Positions 1-11,681 of a stretch of 64,000 nucleotides of DNA are shown here, piece by piece. Position numbers and translations under genes: made by a program. Source of the stretch: Closterium sp. Naga37s-1 (taxonomy: Eukaryota > Streptophyta > Zygnematophyceae > Desmidiales > Closteriaceae); the NCBI GenBank assembly GCA_947471745.1, contig CANJKZ010000825.1:372001-436000 (forward strand). Reading direction: 5' to 3'. Below the pieces are notes generated by a model that saw only the letters and a list, made by a program, of their open reading frames with translations, did no database searches and had not been told where the DNA came from. Each line of letters starts with the position of its first letter. Within the stretch, counting starts at the first letter, position 1.

Positions 1-1033
1 CCCTAGGCCCCGGCCCGTCGCTGCCCCTAGCTCGGCCCCTTGGCCCCGTTGGCCCCGTCGCCCCTAGCCGCGCCACTCGGCCCCATTGGCCCCGTCGCCC
101 CTAGCCGCGCCCCACGGCCCTATTGGCCCCGTCGACCCAGTCGCCCCTAGCCGCGCCACTCGGCCCCATTGGCCCCGTCGCCCCTAGCCGCGCCCCTCGG
201 CCCCGTTGGCCCCGTCGACCCCGTCACCCCTAGCCGCGCCTCTCGGCCCCGTTGGCCCCGTCGCCCCTAGCCGCGCCCCACGGCCCCGTTGGCCCCGTCG
301 ACCCAGTCGCCCCTAGCCGCGCCACCCGGCCCCGTTGGCCCCGTCGCCCCTAACCGCGCCCCTCGGCCCCGTTGGCCCCGTCGCCCCTAGCCGCGCCTCT
401 CGGGCCCGTTGGCCCCGTCGCCCCTAGCCGCGCCCCTTGGCCTCGTTGGCCCCATCGACCCCGTCGCCCCTAGTCGCGCACCTCGGCCCTGTTGGCCCCG
501 TCGACCTCGTCGCCCCTAGCTCGGCCCCCTCAGCCCCGATGGCCCTGTCGCCCCGTTGGCCCTGTCGCCCCTAGCCGCGCCCCTCGGCCCCGTTGGCCCC
601 GTCGCCCCTAGCCGCGCCCCTCGGCCCCGTTGGCCCCGTCGCCCCTAGCCGCGCCCCTCGGCCCCGTTGGCCCCGTCGCCCCTAGCCGCGCCCCTCGGCC
701 CCGTCGGCCCCGTCGCCCCTAGCCGCGCCCCTCGGCCCCGTTGGCCCCGTCGCCCCCGTCGCCCCTAGCCGCGCCCCTCGGCCCCTAGGCCCCCCTTGGC
801 CCCTTGGCCTCGTGTTTGGCCCCTCGGCCCTGCCCCTCGGCCCCTAGGCCCATTGGCCCCTCGGCCCCTCGGCCCCTAGGCCCCTTGGCCCCTCGGCCCC
901 TAGTCCCCTCGGCCCCTCGGCCCCTAGGACCCTTGGCCCCTCGGCCCCTCGGCCCCGCCACCCTCGTGTTTGGCCCCTCGGCCCCGCCCCTTGTCCCCTT
1001 GGCAACTGCCCCTGCAACTGCTGCTACTGCTAC

Positions 1034-1064
<31 letters not shown>

Positions 1065-1100
1065 ACTGCTGCTACTGCTGCTCCTGAGTGCTGCGCCACT
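1..1100 (+). repeat. GC-rich tandem-repeat leader of C1
   Basis: The first ~780 bases are a degenerate tandem array with a unit of about 37 bp, built on the words CCCCTAGCCGCGCCCCTCGG and CCCCGTTGGCCCCGTCG. From 780 to 1000 a shorter CCCCTCGGCCCCTAGG-type repeat follows, then a GCT/ACT-rich stretch. The array lies between the missing 5' LTR and the gag start at 1101. The other short-LTR elements here have leaders in the same place but with different units. An open frame runs through it from 804, but the conserved Gag begins at 1101. Confidence 0.85.
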
Positions 1101-4100
1101 ATGGCTTCGCTTAGGGTTCTAGCATTCGATCATGAGGGCCGACCGGTTGCATTTGACACGTGGCACGACGATCTGCAACTGTACCTACTGAGCGATAGCA
1201 AGGACAGTGTCTCACTGTTTGACCACATGTCCGGTGTCGCTCTGGCCCCTCCCGCCATAGCTGACGGTTCGGCTCGTTCCCAGTGGCTGTCTCGTGACGC
1301 TACTGCCCGCTTAGCCATTCGCAACCACCTACCAGTGGCCGAATGTACTCACTTTGGCCAGCACAAGACAGCACATGCCCTGTACGACGCTATCGTTGCT
1401 CGCTACTCCTCCCCTGCTACTGCTGCTCTAGGCAGACTGCTACTGCCCTACCTGTTCCCTGAGCTGTCGGCTTTTGCCACAGTAGCGGACCTGGTTACCC
1501 ACCTGCGCACTAGCGACGCTCGCTACCGCGCTACCGTCCCTGCTGAGTTCCTTGCCACGAACCAGCCCCCCATGTTCATCACCCTCTACTTCATAGTCTC
1601 TCGCCTCCCTGACTCTCTTCGCTCTGTCAGGGACCACTTTCTCTCCCTAGACCCCACCTCCCTCACTGTTGACCTCCTCGAGCAGCATCTCCTCGCAGCT
1701 GAGACTAGTGAAGTTGCTGTAGGTGCTGCTCGTGGCACTCCGCGCCCGCCCTTCTTTGAGGGGTGCTCCCCATCCCCCCTTTCCCCCTCCTTCGCCTCTG
1801 CTGCTGCTGCAGACGTCTCTGTTACTGAGGACGTCGGTGCTGCTTTGACTAGTGCGAAGCGCCGCAGCAGCAAGGGCAAGGGTGGCCGAGTTGGTGGAGG
1901 AGGCAGCGGTGGTGGCGGAGGTGGCAGTTGGAGCGGTGGTGGGGGCAGCGGTGGAGGTAGTGGAGGCAGTGGAGGTGGTGGCGGCGGTGGGACTGGTGGC
2001 GGCAGTGGGGGCTCTGGTGGCGGCGGTGGAGGCAGCGGAGGGAGTGGCGGCAGTGGAGGCGGTGGGACTGGTGGTGGCAGGTCTGGACCTCGACGTGGAG
2101 GCCCTGGTGGTGGTCAGCGACAACAGCAGCAGCGTCGGAGCGAGACCCAGTCGCCCCAGCAGCTCCGTGAGTGGTTGGTTCAGCGTGGGACGGGTGGGGG
2201 TAGTGAGAGCTGCCCGTATGTCATTCGCACGGGTGTCCGTGAGGGCCAGACATGCGGGAGGCTTCACACTGAGCACCGCTGCTTCGCTCGCCTTGACGAT
2301 GCCTGGCATGCTGAGTTTGGTGACGACGTCGAGCGCCCTCGCTGGGCGGAGTTGCTTAGGTCGGGAGTTGCTATCTTTGACCTAGACTATGATTCTATTA
2401 TCTCTACCATGTATGCTTTGTCTTTTAGTGCTGAGGGTGAATGTTACCGGTGTGTGCCACCTGACCCAGTATAGCGGCTGCTGCTCTAGGTGCTAGTGCG
2501 TCTGGTACTCCCCCTGATACTGAGCCTGCTGAGGCCTTGCACACCTTCACGTTGGACTCCGGCGCCTCGCGCTGTTTCTTTCGTGACAGCACCACTCTCA
2601 CTCCTCTCCCTGCACCTGTCCCGGTCAGACTGGCTGACCCGTCTGGGGGCCCGGTCGTTGCCAGTTCCTCCACTGTCCTCCCGTGTCTGGCGGTTCCGTC
2701 CGGCTCACTGTCAGGCCTTCACCTCCCCTCGTTCTCTACGAACTTGGTGTGTACAGCTGCCCTTCAGGATGCGATGGTCACTACCACCACTCCTGGGGGT
2801 CAGCGTGTGTCGATCTGCACGTGCACATGGACGGGGCATCACCTGGCTACATTCACTCGTCGGCCAGGGTCGAGTCTGTACACGCTGGCTACCAAGCCTC
2901 CTCAGGTAGCTGCGTCTGCTCAGGTGTCCGCATCAGGTCAGGTAGCCGCCTCTTGCTCGTGTCGCCTCCTATCGCACCAGACTCTTCTGTGGCACCACCG
3001 CTTAGGTCACCCCTCCCTGCCACGCCTTCGTGGCATGCACTCCCGTCTCCTTGTCTCTGGTCTCCCCAGGTCTCTGCCTCCCTTACCGCCCTCACCTGCC
3101 CCGCCCTGTCTTCCTTGCGTCGAGGGGCGGCAGCGCGCCGCTCCTCACTCCTCCTCGTTTCCTCCGACGATTGCTCCCCTGCAAACTCTCCACATGGACA
3201 TGTGGGGCCCAGCCCGCATCAGTGGACAGGGCCGCGAGCGCTACTTTCTGCTGGTAGTTGACGACTACACGCGGTACACCACGGTCTTCCCCTTGCGCAG
3301 CAAGGGTGAGGTCTCTGCTGTCTTGATCCCTTGGATCCGCACAGTCCGTCTCCAGCTACGTGAACGGTTCGGCCAGGACCTTCCTGTCCTGCGTCTGCAT
3401 AGAGGTGGTGAGTTCTCCTCTGACCTCTTGCGGGACTTTTGTCGTGGGGAGGGAATTCTCCAATCGTTTACGCTTCTGGACTCCCCTCAGCAAAATGGGA
3501 TTGCTGAGCGCCGCATTGGCTTAGTCATGGAGGTCGCTCGTACCTCCATGATCCATGCGGCCGCTCCCCATTTTCTGTGGCCGTTTGCGGTCTGGTACGC
3601 TGCGAATCAGCTTAACCTCTGGCCCCGTGTCTCCTTGCCGGAGACCTCGCCCACACTGCGTTGGACGGGGAAGGTTGGCGATGCGTCGGTGTTCCGGGTC
3701 TGGGGTTCTCGTGCCTTTGTTCGCGATACGTCCGCGGACAAGCTCTCCGCCCGCGCCATTCCCTGCGTCTTCCTTGGATTTGTCCCTGACACGCCTGTTT
3801 GGTAGTTTTACCACCCCACCTCGCGCTGTGTCCTCTAGTCTCAGGACGTCACGTTCTACGAGTCGGTTCCCTTCTACCGTCTCTTCCCCTACCGCTCTGC
3901 CCCTCCCCCGCCCCCGCCGCTCTTCCTTGCTCCTGGTCCACCTCCGGTAGACCCCCTAGCGCCCCAGGGTCCTGCTTCCTCGGGTGTGTCTCAGGTAGAC
4001 CCTCTCCCTGGCACTGCGCCTGCTCAGGTAGCTGTCGGCTCAGGTGCTGCTCCAGGTGCTGCGTCTGGGGGTGCTGCGTCTGGGGGTGCGGAGCCGGGGG

Positions 4101-6943
4101 GTGCGGGGTCTGAGGGTGCTGGGTCTGGGGGTGATGCGCCTGAGGGTGTTGAGCTTGGGGGTGCTGATACGAAGGGTGCGGAGTCTGGGGGTGCTGAGCC
4201 TCGGGGTGCTGCTTCGTCTGGAGCTCCTGCTGGTGCTTCGCCGCGCGTGTCCTCGCACCAGCTGCGTGAGTGGCTTGTTCGGAGCGCACACCGTCGGTGT
4301 GGATCTCCCGGAGCTGGAGAGGCTGGAGACACTAGAGCTAGAGGTGCTGCTGTTACTACTGGAGCTGGCGGTACTGGAGGTACTGCGGCTACTGGTCCTG
4401 GAGGTGCTCGTACCAGTGGTGTTGGAGCTGCCGGGACTGGTGGTGTTGGGTGCGCTGGAGCTGGAGACCCTACCGAGCCTGGAGCAGCTGGCGCTGGAGG
4501 CACTGGAGCTGGAGGAGCTGGAGTTGGAGGCCCTGGTGCAGGAGGCGCTGGGGCTGCAGGAGCTGGAGCTGTTGACCCTGGAGCTGTAGGAGCTGGAGCT
4601 GTTGACCCTGGCGCGGGAGGTGCTGGAGGCACTGTGCGGCCGCGACCGTACTTCGTTCCCCTGCTTCAACAGGTTCTTGGTGTCCCGTCTTCTACTAGTC
4701 TTCCTCCTCCCTTCCTTTGCCCACCGCCTGACCAGTCGCAGCCGCCGTTACAGCCAGCCTCCCCGCTGCCTGCTCCCTCTCCTTACACTGAGCAGTCCGG
4801 CGGTCTTACTGAGCGTCGTGAGCCTGCGTCTCGTCCAGTCTCGCCTGTTCGCACTGCTCGTCGCGCTCCTCGTTCGCGTCCTCCTCCTGTCCCCGGCACG
4901 CACGCTATGGCACTTCGTCCTTCCTCTGTTCCACTGCGTGTTCCTCTGCCTGCTCCTCCTGAGTCCTCTCTTCCTGAGGTCCCTGACCCTGCGTCTGACT
5001 GCGCGCGTGCTGCCAGTCCCACTGTCGCTCGTCTCCTCGCCACTGCTGTCACTGACCCTTCCTTTGAGTCTGCTGCTGCGTCTGCTCTAGTTGCTGAGCT
5101 GCTTGACTTTGCTGCTGCATGCCGTCGCGACTACGCCTCTGCTCTAGTTGCTGAGTCTGTGCTTGCCAGTCCTCCGTCCGTCGGGGGTGAGTGTGCTCTT
5201 TGCACGGACGTCCTTGAGGACAGGCAGGAGGACTTTGAGTGTCTTGTAGCTGATGTACCTCGTTTCACTTCCATGCTGCTTGCCCCTGAGGGAGACCCGG
5301 ATGCTCCAGACATCCCGACCCCGCGCTCTTACGCAGAGGCGATTACGGGTCCTTACTCCTCTCAGTGGCAGGCAGCTATGGATGCCGAGATGGCATCCTG
5401 GAAGTCCACAGGCACCTACGTCGACGCAGTTCCCCCGTCTAGGGCAAACATAGTCGATGGCATGTGGATTTTCAGGGTGAAGCGGCCGCCGGGTTCTCCG
5501 CCTACCTTCAAGGCGCGTTACGTTGCTCGAGGCTTCAGTCAGCGACAGGGAGTTGACTACTTCCAGACCTTCTCCCCCACCCCGAAGATGACTACTCTTC
5601 GGGTGTCGCTGCACGTCGCTGCTCAGCGTGACTACGAGTTGCACTCTCTGGACTTCAGCACAGCTTTCCTACAGGGCAGTCTGCATGAGGAGATCTGGCT
5701 GCGCCGACCACCTGGTTTCACTGGGACGTTTCGTGCAGGTACTCAGTGGAGCCTCCGCCGGCCAGTCTACGGTCTCCGCCAGGCGCCTCGCGAGTGGCAC
5801 GACACACTGAGGACTACACTTGCGGCTCTTGGGTTTGCTCCTTCTACAGCGGACCCGTCGCTGTTTCTACGCACCGACACCTCGCTGCCGCCGTTCTACG
5901 TCCTCGTGTACATCGACGACCTCGTCTTTGCCACTACTGACACTGAGGCACTGACTCTTGTGAAGTTGGAGCTGTAGAAGAGACACACCTGCACTGACCT
6001 GGGTGAACTGCGCAGCTATCTTGGCCTGCAGATCACCCGGGACAGAGCACGGCGCACCATCACACTGACTCAGTCACACAAGGTGCACCAAGTCCTTCAG
6101 CGCTTCGGCTTCCAGTTCTCCTCGCCACAGCCCACTCCTCTGTCTACCAGCCACTCACTCTCAGCTCCACCTTCGGACGAGTCCGTAGAGCCGAGTGGTT
6201 CGTACCCAGAGCTTGTGGGTTGCCTCATGTACCTGATGACGTGCACACGACCTGACCTCGCGTACCCTCTCAGCCTTCTGGCTCGCTACGTGGCTCTCGG
6301 TAGGCACCGAAAGGTGCACTAGGATGCTGCGAAGAGGGTACTGTGTTACCTGTGCAGTAAGTCGGGCATGGGGCTTGTGCTTGGAAGACGGGGTCCAGTT
6401 GTTCTCATTGGTCACGCGGACGCCTCCTGGGTTGACGACTCAGCTACGCAGCGGTCGTCACAGGGTTACACCTTCAGCCTTGGTTCCGGCTCTGTTTCTT
6501 GGTGGTCTACCCGCTCGTCTTCGGTTCTCAGCTCCAGTTGTGAGGCTGAGATCTACGCCGGGGCCATGGCTGCTCAGGAGCTACGCTGGCTCACCTACTT
6601 GCTGACCGACTTGGGAGAGCAGCCTCGTTCGCCTCCAGTTCTGTACGTAGACAATAAGGCCATGATTGCCTTGTGTCAGGAGCACAGACTGGAGCACAAA
6701 ACGAAGCACGTCGCTCTGCGATACTTCCTTGCTCGAGAGTTGCAGCAGCGTGGTCAGCTTCGTCTTGCATACGTGGCCACTCGGGCCAACACTGCTGATG
6801 TCTTCACCAAGGCACTTCCGCCTGGTGATCATCAGCGCTTTGCTACTGTGTTAGGCCTTGTGCCTACTTTGCCTCACTTGCTTACTGCTGGACTCTGCTT
6901 GTACTGTGATCTCTATATATACCTGCATGCTTGCACTTGCTAG
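1101..6943 (+). pseudogene. Gag-Pol polyprotein gene of copia element C1 (degraded)
   Basis: The start at 1101 matches the Gag start of C2, C4 and C5 (Met-Ala-Ser/Thr, then V/L-LAFD). In order: Gag with a Gly-rich stretch and a Cys/His motif, protease (LDSGAS), integrase with a GPxxxE-type core, reverse transcriptase with YIDD, and RNase H (HADASW, CEAEIYAG, YVDNK). Breaks seen: a one-base deletion near 2468-2473 shifts the frame, and TAG stops lie at 3803, 3836, 5975 and 6320. A six-base deletion near 3401 turns the integrase LHSDRGGEF motif into LHRGGEF, which removes the second catalytic Asp of the DDE triad. The C terminus runs about 17 residues longer than in C5. Clearly a dead copy. Confidence 0.92.
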
Positions 6944-7095
6944 GGTATGATCACTGTATTGTCTGCTCTCTTTATATAACTCTGCATATGAACTGGCCTT
7001 GTGGCCCTTTGCTTGTGCTCGGATTGTGTGGTGACTTTGTGATCCACCCTGAGCTTGCTTTGCTTTTCTTGACTGGTCTTGTGACCACTTGCTCT

Positions 7096-7118
7096 CCCCC
7101 ACTTTGCCTATGGGGGTG
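7096..7118 (+). other. Polypurine tract of C1, within a hairpin
   Basis: The sequence CCCCCACTTTGCCTATGGGG followed by GTG abuts the 3' LTR. The purine run TGGGGGTG is the expected plus-strand primer. The preceding CCCCCA can pair with TGGGGG across a 9-base loop. The same arrangement is found at the 3' LTRs of C4 and C5. Confidence 0.7.
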
Positions 7119-7249
7119 TGTCAAACTTATATGCTGCACATTGTGTAGTCTGTAGTGGGGTAGCCTATATGGGGTATTACACAACTCAGGGTTAGTACTT
7201 GTACTCATCCTGCTGCTAGTTCACCCCATTCTCGTTCGTTACTTTGACA
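7119..7249 (+). repeat. 3' LTR of C1 (131 bp)
   Basis: Starts TGTCAAAC and ends TTTGACA, giving 7-bp inverted ends. It shares the block GTAGTGGGGTAGCC with the LTRs of C2, C4 and C5. The 5' LTR and left target duplication are outside the window; the right flank begins CCTCA. Confidence 0.85.
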
Positions 7250-10200
7250 CCTCAGGCTCAACACGCCCAGGCTCAGCACCCTCAGTCTCAGCACCCCCAG
7301 GCTCAGCACCCACAGACCCGGCACCCTCAGACTCAGCACCCCCAGGCTCCACACCCCCAGACGCAGCGCCTCTAGCAGCACCTGAGCCGACAGCTACCTC
7401 AACAGGCGCAGTACCAGGGAGAGGGTCAACCTGAGACACACCTGAGAGAGCAGGACCCTGGCACGGGAGGGGGTCTACCGGAGGGGGGCCGGGAGCAAGG
7501 AAGAGCGGCGGGGGGGGGGGAGAGGGGCAGTGCGGTAGGGGAAGAGACGGTAAAAGGGAACCGACTCGTCAAATGTGACGTCCTGAGAGGGGAAGACACG
7601 GCGCGAGGTGGGGTGGTAAAACTGCCAGCCAGGCGCGTCAGGGGGAAAGCGAAGAAAGACGCAGGGAATAGCGCGGGCGGAGAGCTTGTCCGCGGACGAA
7701 TCGCGAACAAAGGCACGAGAACCCCAGACTCGGAACACCGACGCATCGCCAACCTTCCCCGTCCAACGCAGTGTAGGCGAGGTCTCCGGCAAGGAGACAC
7801 GGGGCCAGAGGTTGAGCTGATGCGCAGCGTACCGGACCGCAAACGGCCACAGAAAATGGGGAGCAGCCGCATGGATCATGGAGGTACGAGCGAACGGCGC
7901 TCAGCAATCCCATTTTGCTGAGGGGAGTCCGGCAGTGTGAACGACTGGAGAATGCCCTCCCCACGACAAAAGTCCCGCAAGAGGTCAGAGGAGAACTCAC
8001 CACCTCTGTCAGAGTGCAGACGGAGGACGGGAAGGTCCTGGCGGAACCGCTCGCGGAGCTGGAGACGGACTGTGTGGATCCAAGGGATCAAGACATCAAC
8101 GACCTGACCCTTGCAGCGCAAGTCGAAGACCATGGTGTACCGCGTCTAGTCGTCAACAACCAGCAAAAAGTAGCGCTCGCGGCCCTGACCACTGACGCAG
8201 GCAGGGCCCCATACGTCCATGTGGAGAGTCTGCAGGGGAGCAATCGTCGGGGGAAGCGAGGAGGAGTGAGGAGCGGTGCGCTGCCGCCCCTCGACACAAG
8301 GAAGGAAGGGTGGGGCAGGCGAGGGCGGTAGGGGAGGCAGAGACCTGGGAAGACCAGAGACAAGGAGACAGGAGTGCATGCCACGAAGGCGTGGCACGGA
8401 GGGGTGACCCAGGCGGTGGTGCCATAGAAGAGTCTGGTGCGACAGGAGGCGACACGAGCAAGGGGGTGCTACCTGACCTGACGCGGACACCTGAGCAGAC
8501 GCAGCTACTTGAGGAGGCTCGGTAGTCAGTGTGTACAGACTCGACCCTGGCCGACGAGTGAACGTGGCCAGGTGACGACCCGTCCGTGTACACGTGCAGA
8601 TCGACACACGCTGACCTCCAGGAGTGGTGGTAGTGACCATCGCGTCCTGGAGAGCAGTGGTACTCACCAAGTTCGTAGAGAACGAGGGGAGGTGAAGACC
8701 TGACATTGAGCTGGACGGAACCGTCGGACACGGGAGGACAGTGGAGGGACGGGCAACGACCGGGCCCCCGGAGGGGTTGGACAGTCTGACCGGGACAGGT
8801 GCAGGGAGAGGAGTGAGGGTGGTGCTGTCACGAAAGAAACAGCGTGAGGCACCTGAGTCCGGCGTGAAGGTGTGCAATGCCTCAGCAGGCGCAGTACCAG
8901 GGAGAGAAGACTCACTAGCACCTAGAGCAGCAGCCTCTATAGCTGGGTCAGGCGGTACACACAGGTAACACTCACCCTCAGCACTAACAGAGAAAGCATA
9001 CATGGCAGAAAGGATAGCATCATAGTCTAGGTCAAAGATCGCAACTCCCGACCTAAGCTGCTCTACCCAGTGGGGGCGCTCGACCTCGTCACCAAACTCA
9101 GCACGCCAGGCGTCGTCGAGGCAGGAGAAGCAGTGGTGCTGAGTGTGAGGCTTCCCGCATGTCTGACCAGCACGGTCACCCGTGCGAATGACATATGGGC
9201 AGCTCACACTACCCCCAGACGCCCCACGCTGAAACAACCACTCACGAAGCTGATGGGGCGACGGGGTCTCGCTCCGACGCTGCTGCCGCTGCCTCTGGCC
9301 TCTTCCAGAACCTCCACGCTGAGCTCCAGTCCTACCTCCACCGCCCCCACCGCTGCCACTACCGCCACCCGCACCGCTGCCTCCACCACCGCCACCAGAG
9401 CCCCCACTCCCGCCACCACTCCCACCGCTGCCACCACCTCCACCGCCTCCACCACCTCCACTGCTGCCCCCACCACCACCCCCGCTGCCACCCCCACCAC
9501 CCCTGCCACCCTTGCCCTTGCTGCTGCGGCGCTTCCCACTAGTGGAAGCAGCTCCGACATCCTCAGCACCAAGGACGTCAACAGCAGCAGCAGAGGCGTA
9601 GGAGGGGGCAAGGGGGGAGGGGGAACACCCCTCAAAGAAGGGCGTGCGAGGAGTGCCACGAGCAGCACCTACAGCGACTACACTAGTCTCAGCTGCAAGG
9701 AGGTGCTGCTCGAGTAGGTGAACAGTGAGGTCTGTGGGGTCAAGCGCGAGAAAGTGTTCCCTGACAGCGCGAAGAGAGTCAGGGAGGCGGATGACTATAA
9801 AGTAGAGAGTGATGTACATCGGGGGCGGGTTCTTGGCAAGGAACTCTGCGGGGAGGGCAGCACGGTAGCGAGCGTCGCTAGTGCGAAGGTGGGAAACTAG
9901 GTCCTCTACTGTGGCAAAGGCGGACAGCTCGGGAAACAGGTAGGGCAGTAGAAGACGGCCTAGAGCAGCAGTGGCAGGCGAGGAATAACGGGCGACTACA
10001 GCGTCGTACAGTGCCTGTGCTGTCCTGTGCTGTCCGAAGTGGGCGCATTCGGTCAACGGAAGGTGGTTGCGAATGGCTAAGCGAGCAGCAGCGTCACGAG
10101 TAAGCCACTTTGAGCGATTTGCACTGTCAGCTGTGGCGGGAGGGGCGGGAGCGGCGCCAGACGTGTGGTCAAACAACGAAACACTATCCCTAGAGTCGCT

Positions 10201-10290
10201 CAGTAGGTACAGCTGCAAGTCGTCGAGCCACGTGTCAAACTGGATCGGTCGGCCCTCATGATCGAACGCTAGCACGCGAAGAGAAGCCAT
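7250..10290 (-). pseudogene. Gag-protease-integrase part of the C2 polyprotein
   Basis: Starts at 10290 (MASLRVLAFDHEG, as in C1). It is open for 714 codons through Gag (Gly-rich region, Cys/His motif CPYVIRTGDRAGQTCG), protease (PDSGAS) and the HHCC zinc region into the integrase core. A TAC-to-TAG change at about 8144 then ends the frame after FLLVVDD. The catalytic LHSDRGGEF motif follows. A net 19-base deletion after NGIAERR (about 7895) shifts the frame, and another shift occurs in the Pro-rich linker near 7510. The frame runs into the Ala/Gly-rich linker and is cut by C1. Two stop/shift classes plus truncation mark it as dead. Confidence 0.9.
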
Positions 10291-10857
10291 AGTGGTGCAG
10301 CACGTAGGGCGGGCAGAGGCCGGGCAGTGCGAGGAACAGGGTAGGCAGCAGGCTGCAAGAGGGGCGGCTCAAGGGCGTAGGGGCGATGGGCCGCGGGGTC
10401 AGGGGCTAAGGGTCGGGGCTAGGGGGAAGAGGGCCGCGGGGCCAGGAGCGACGGGCCTCGGGGGCCTAAGGGCGACGGGCCGCGGGGCCTAGGGGCGACG
10501 GGCCGCAGGGCCTGGAGCGACGGGTTGCAGGGGCCGGGAGTGACGTGCCACGGGGCCAGGAGAGACGAGCCGAGGGGCCGGGGGCCTAGGGGCGACGGGC
10601 CGCGGGGCCAGGAACGACGGGCCAAAGGGCCGGGGGCCTAGGGGCGATGGGCCGCGGGGCTAGGAGCAACGAGCCGAGGGGCCGGGGGCCTAGGGAAGAC
10701 AGGCCGCGGGGCCTAGGGGCGACGGGCCACGGGGCCAGGAGCAACGGGTCGAGGGGCCGGGGGCCTAGGGGCGACTGACCGCGGGGCCAGGAACGAAGGG
10801 CCGAGGGGCTGGGGGCCTAGGGGTGACGGGCCGCGGGGCCAGGAATGACGGGCCGTG

Positions 10858-10888
<31 letters not shown>

Positions 10889-11534
10889 GCTTAGGGTGAC
10901 GGGCCGCGGGGCCTAGGGGCGATGGGCCACGGGGCCAGGAACAAAGGGCCGAGGGGCCAGGGGCCTAGGGGCGACGGGCCGCGGGGCCAGGAATGACGGG
11001 CCTCTTGGGGGGGGGGGTGGGGGGGGGGCCCTATGGGCGACGGGCCGCAGGGCCTAGGGGCGATGGGCCGCAGGGCCAGGAGTGAGGGGCCGGGAGCCTA
11101 GGGGGGCGACGGGCCGCGGGGCCAGGAACAAAGGGCCGAGGGGCCGGGGGCCTAGGGGCGACGGGCCGCGGGGCCGGGAACGACGGGCCGCGGGGCCAGG
11201 AGCGACGGGCCTCGGGGGGCGTAAGGGCGGCGGACCGCGGGGCCTAGGGGCGACGGGTCGCGAGGCCAGGAGCAACGGGCCGCGGGGCGACGGGCTACGG
11301 GCCGGGCCTAGGGGGTGGCGATGGGCGACGGGCCGCGGGGCGACGGGCCTAGGTGGCGACGGGCGACGGGCCGGGGGCGACGGGCCTAGGGCGACGGGCC
11401 GAGGCGACGGGCTAGTGGCGACGGGCCTAGGGGCCTAACGGTTGCGACAGGCAGTAGGGGCAGCTCGAGCTGCAGAGGGCGGCTAGCGGGGTAGCGCTGT
11501 GGTGGGCCCAAGGAAAAACGGTCCTAGCGGAGGA
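10291..11534 (-). repeat. GC-rich leader of C2 with a 30-G run
   Basis: A minisatellite-like stretch built on GGGCGACGGGCCGCGGGGCC, GGGGCCGGGGGCCTA and variants. It includes an uninterrupted run of 30 G at 10860-10889 and two shorter G runs at about 11007-11029. It fills the interval between the primer site and gag. The long G run may be real or a sequencing or assembly problem. Confidence 0.8.
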
Positions 11535-11549
11535 CCTGCTCTGAAACCA
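11535..11549 (-). other. Primer binding site of C2
   Basis: On the minus strand TGGTTTCAGAGCAGG follows the CA end of the 5' LTR directly. It resembles the complement of the initiator-Met tRNA 3' end (TGGTATCAGAGC) used by most plant copia elements. Confidence 0.75.
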
Positions 11550-11681
11550 TGTCAGAAGAATGAACGAGAATGAATGAACTATGAAAGAGTTGGGTACAAG
11601 TACTAACCCTAATTGGGTTGTACCCCTTATGGGCTACCCCACTATAGCCTACACAACTGTAAGCACGATGACATTCTGACA
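11550..11681 (-). repeat. 5' LTR of C2 (132 bp)
   Basis: On the minus strand it begins TGTCAGAATG and ends TTCTGACA. It contains the shared block GGCTATAGTGGGGTAGCC and a GGGGTACAACCCAATTAGGG segment. It is bordered inside by the primer site and outside by the interrupted RT frame of C3. Confidence 0.87.

Larger units (their letters stand above)
1..7249 (+). mobile_element. Ty1/copia element C1, 5' end outside window
   Basis: Seen: a GC-rich leader, a gag-pol reading frame in the order Gag, protease, integrase, reverse transcriptase, RNase H (copia order), a purine tract and a 131-bp 3' LTR. The 5' LTR lies left of the window. Directly after the 3' LTR the sequence changes to the antisense Ala/Gly-rich linker of another copia element (C2). 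C1 therefore inserted into C2 and is the youngest of a three-layer nest. The ORF is broken at several places, so this copy cannot act on its own. Confidence 0.93.
7250..11681 (-). mobile_element. Ty1/copia element C2, split by C1
   Basis: Reads on the minus strand from the 5' LTR (11681-11550) through the primer site, GC-rich leader, gag, protease and integrase, and is cut at 7250 by the insertion of C1. The rest of C2 (RT, RNase H, 3' LTR) should lie left of C1, outside the window. C2 itself was inserted into the RT region of C3: its LTR ends exactly where the C3 reading frame stops at LGEL/R. It is the middle layer of the nest. Confidence 0.92.

Noticed and set aside
1-780. CRISPR-like regular repeats
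   Set aside because: Units are contiguous, degenerate and without unique spacers; host and context are eukaryotic.
804-1100. N-terminal Pro/Ala-rich extension of the C1 Gag
   Set aside because: This is the repeat leader. The conserved Gag start in the other elements corresponds to 1101, and C5 has no such extension.
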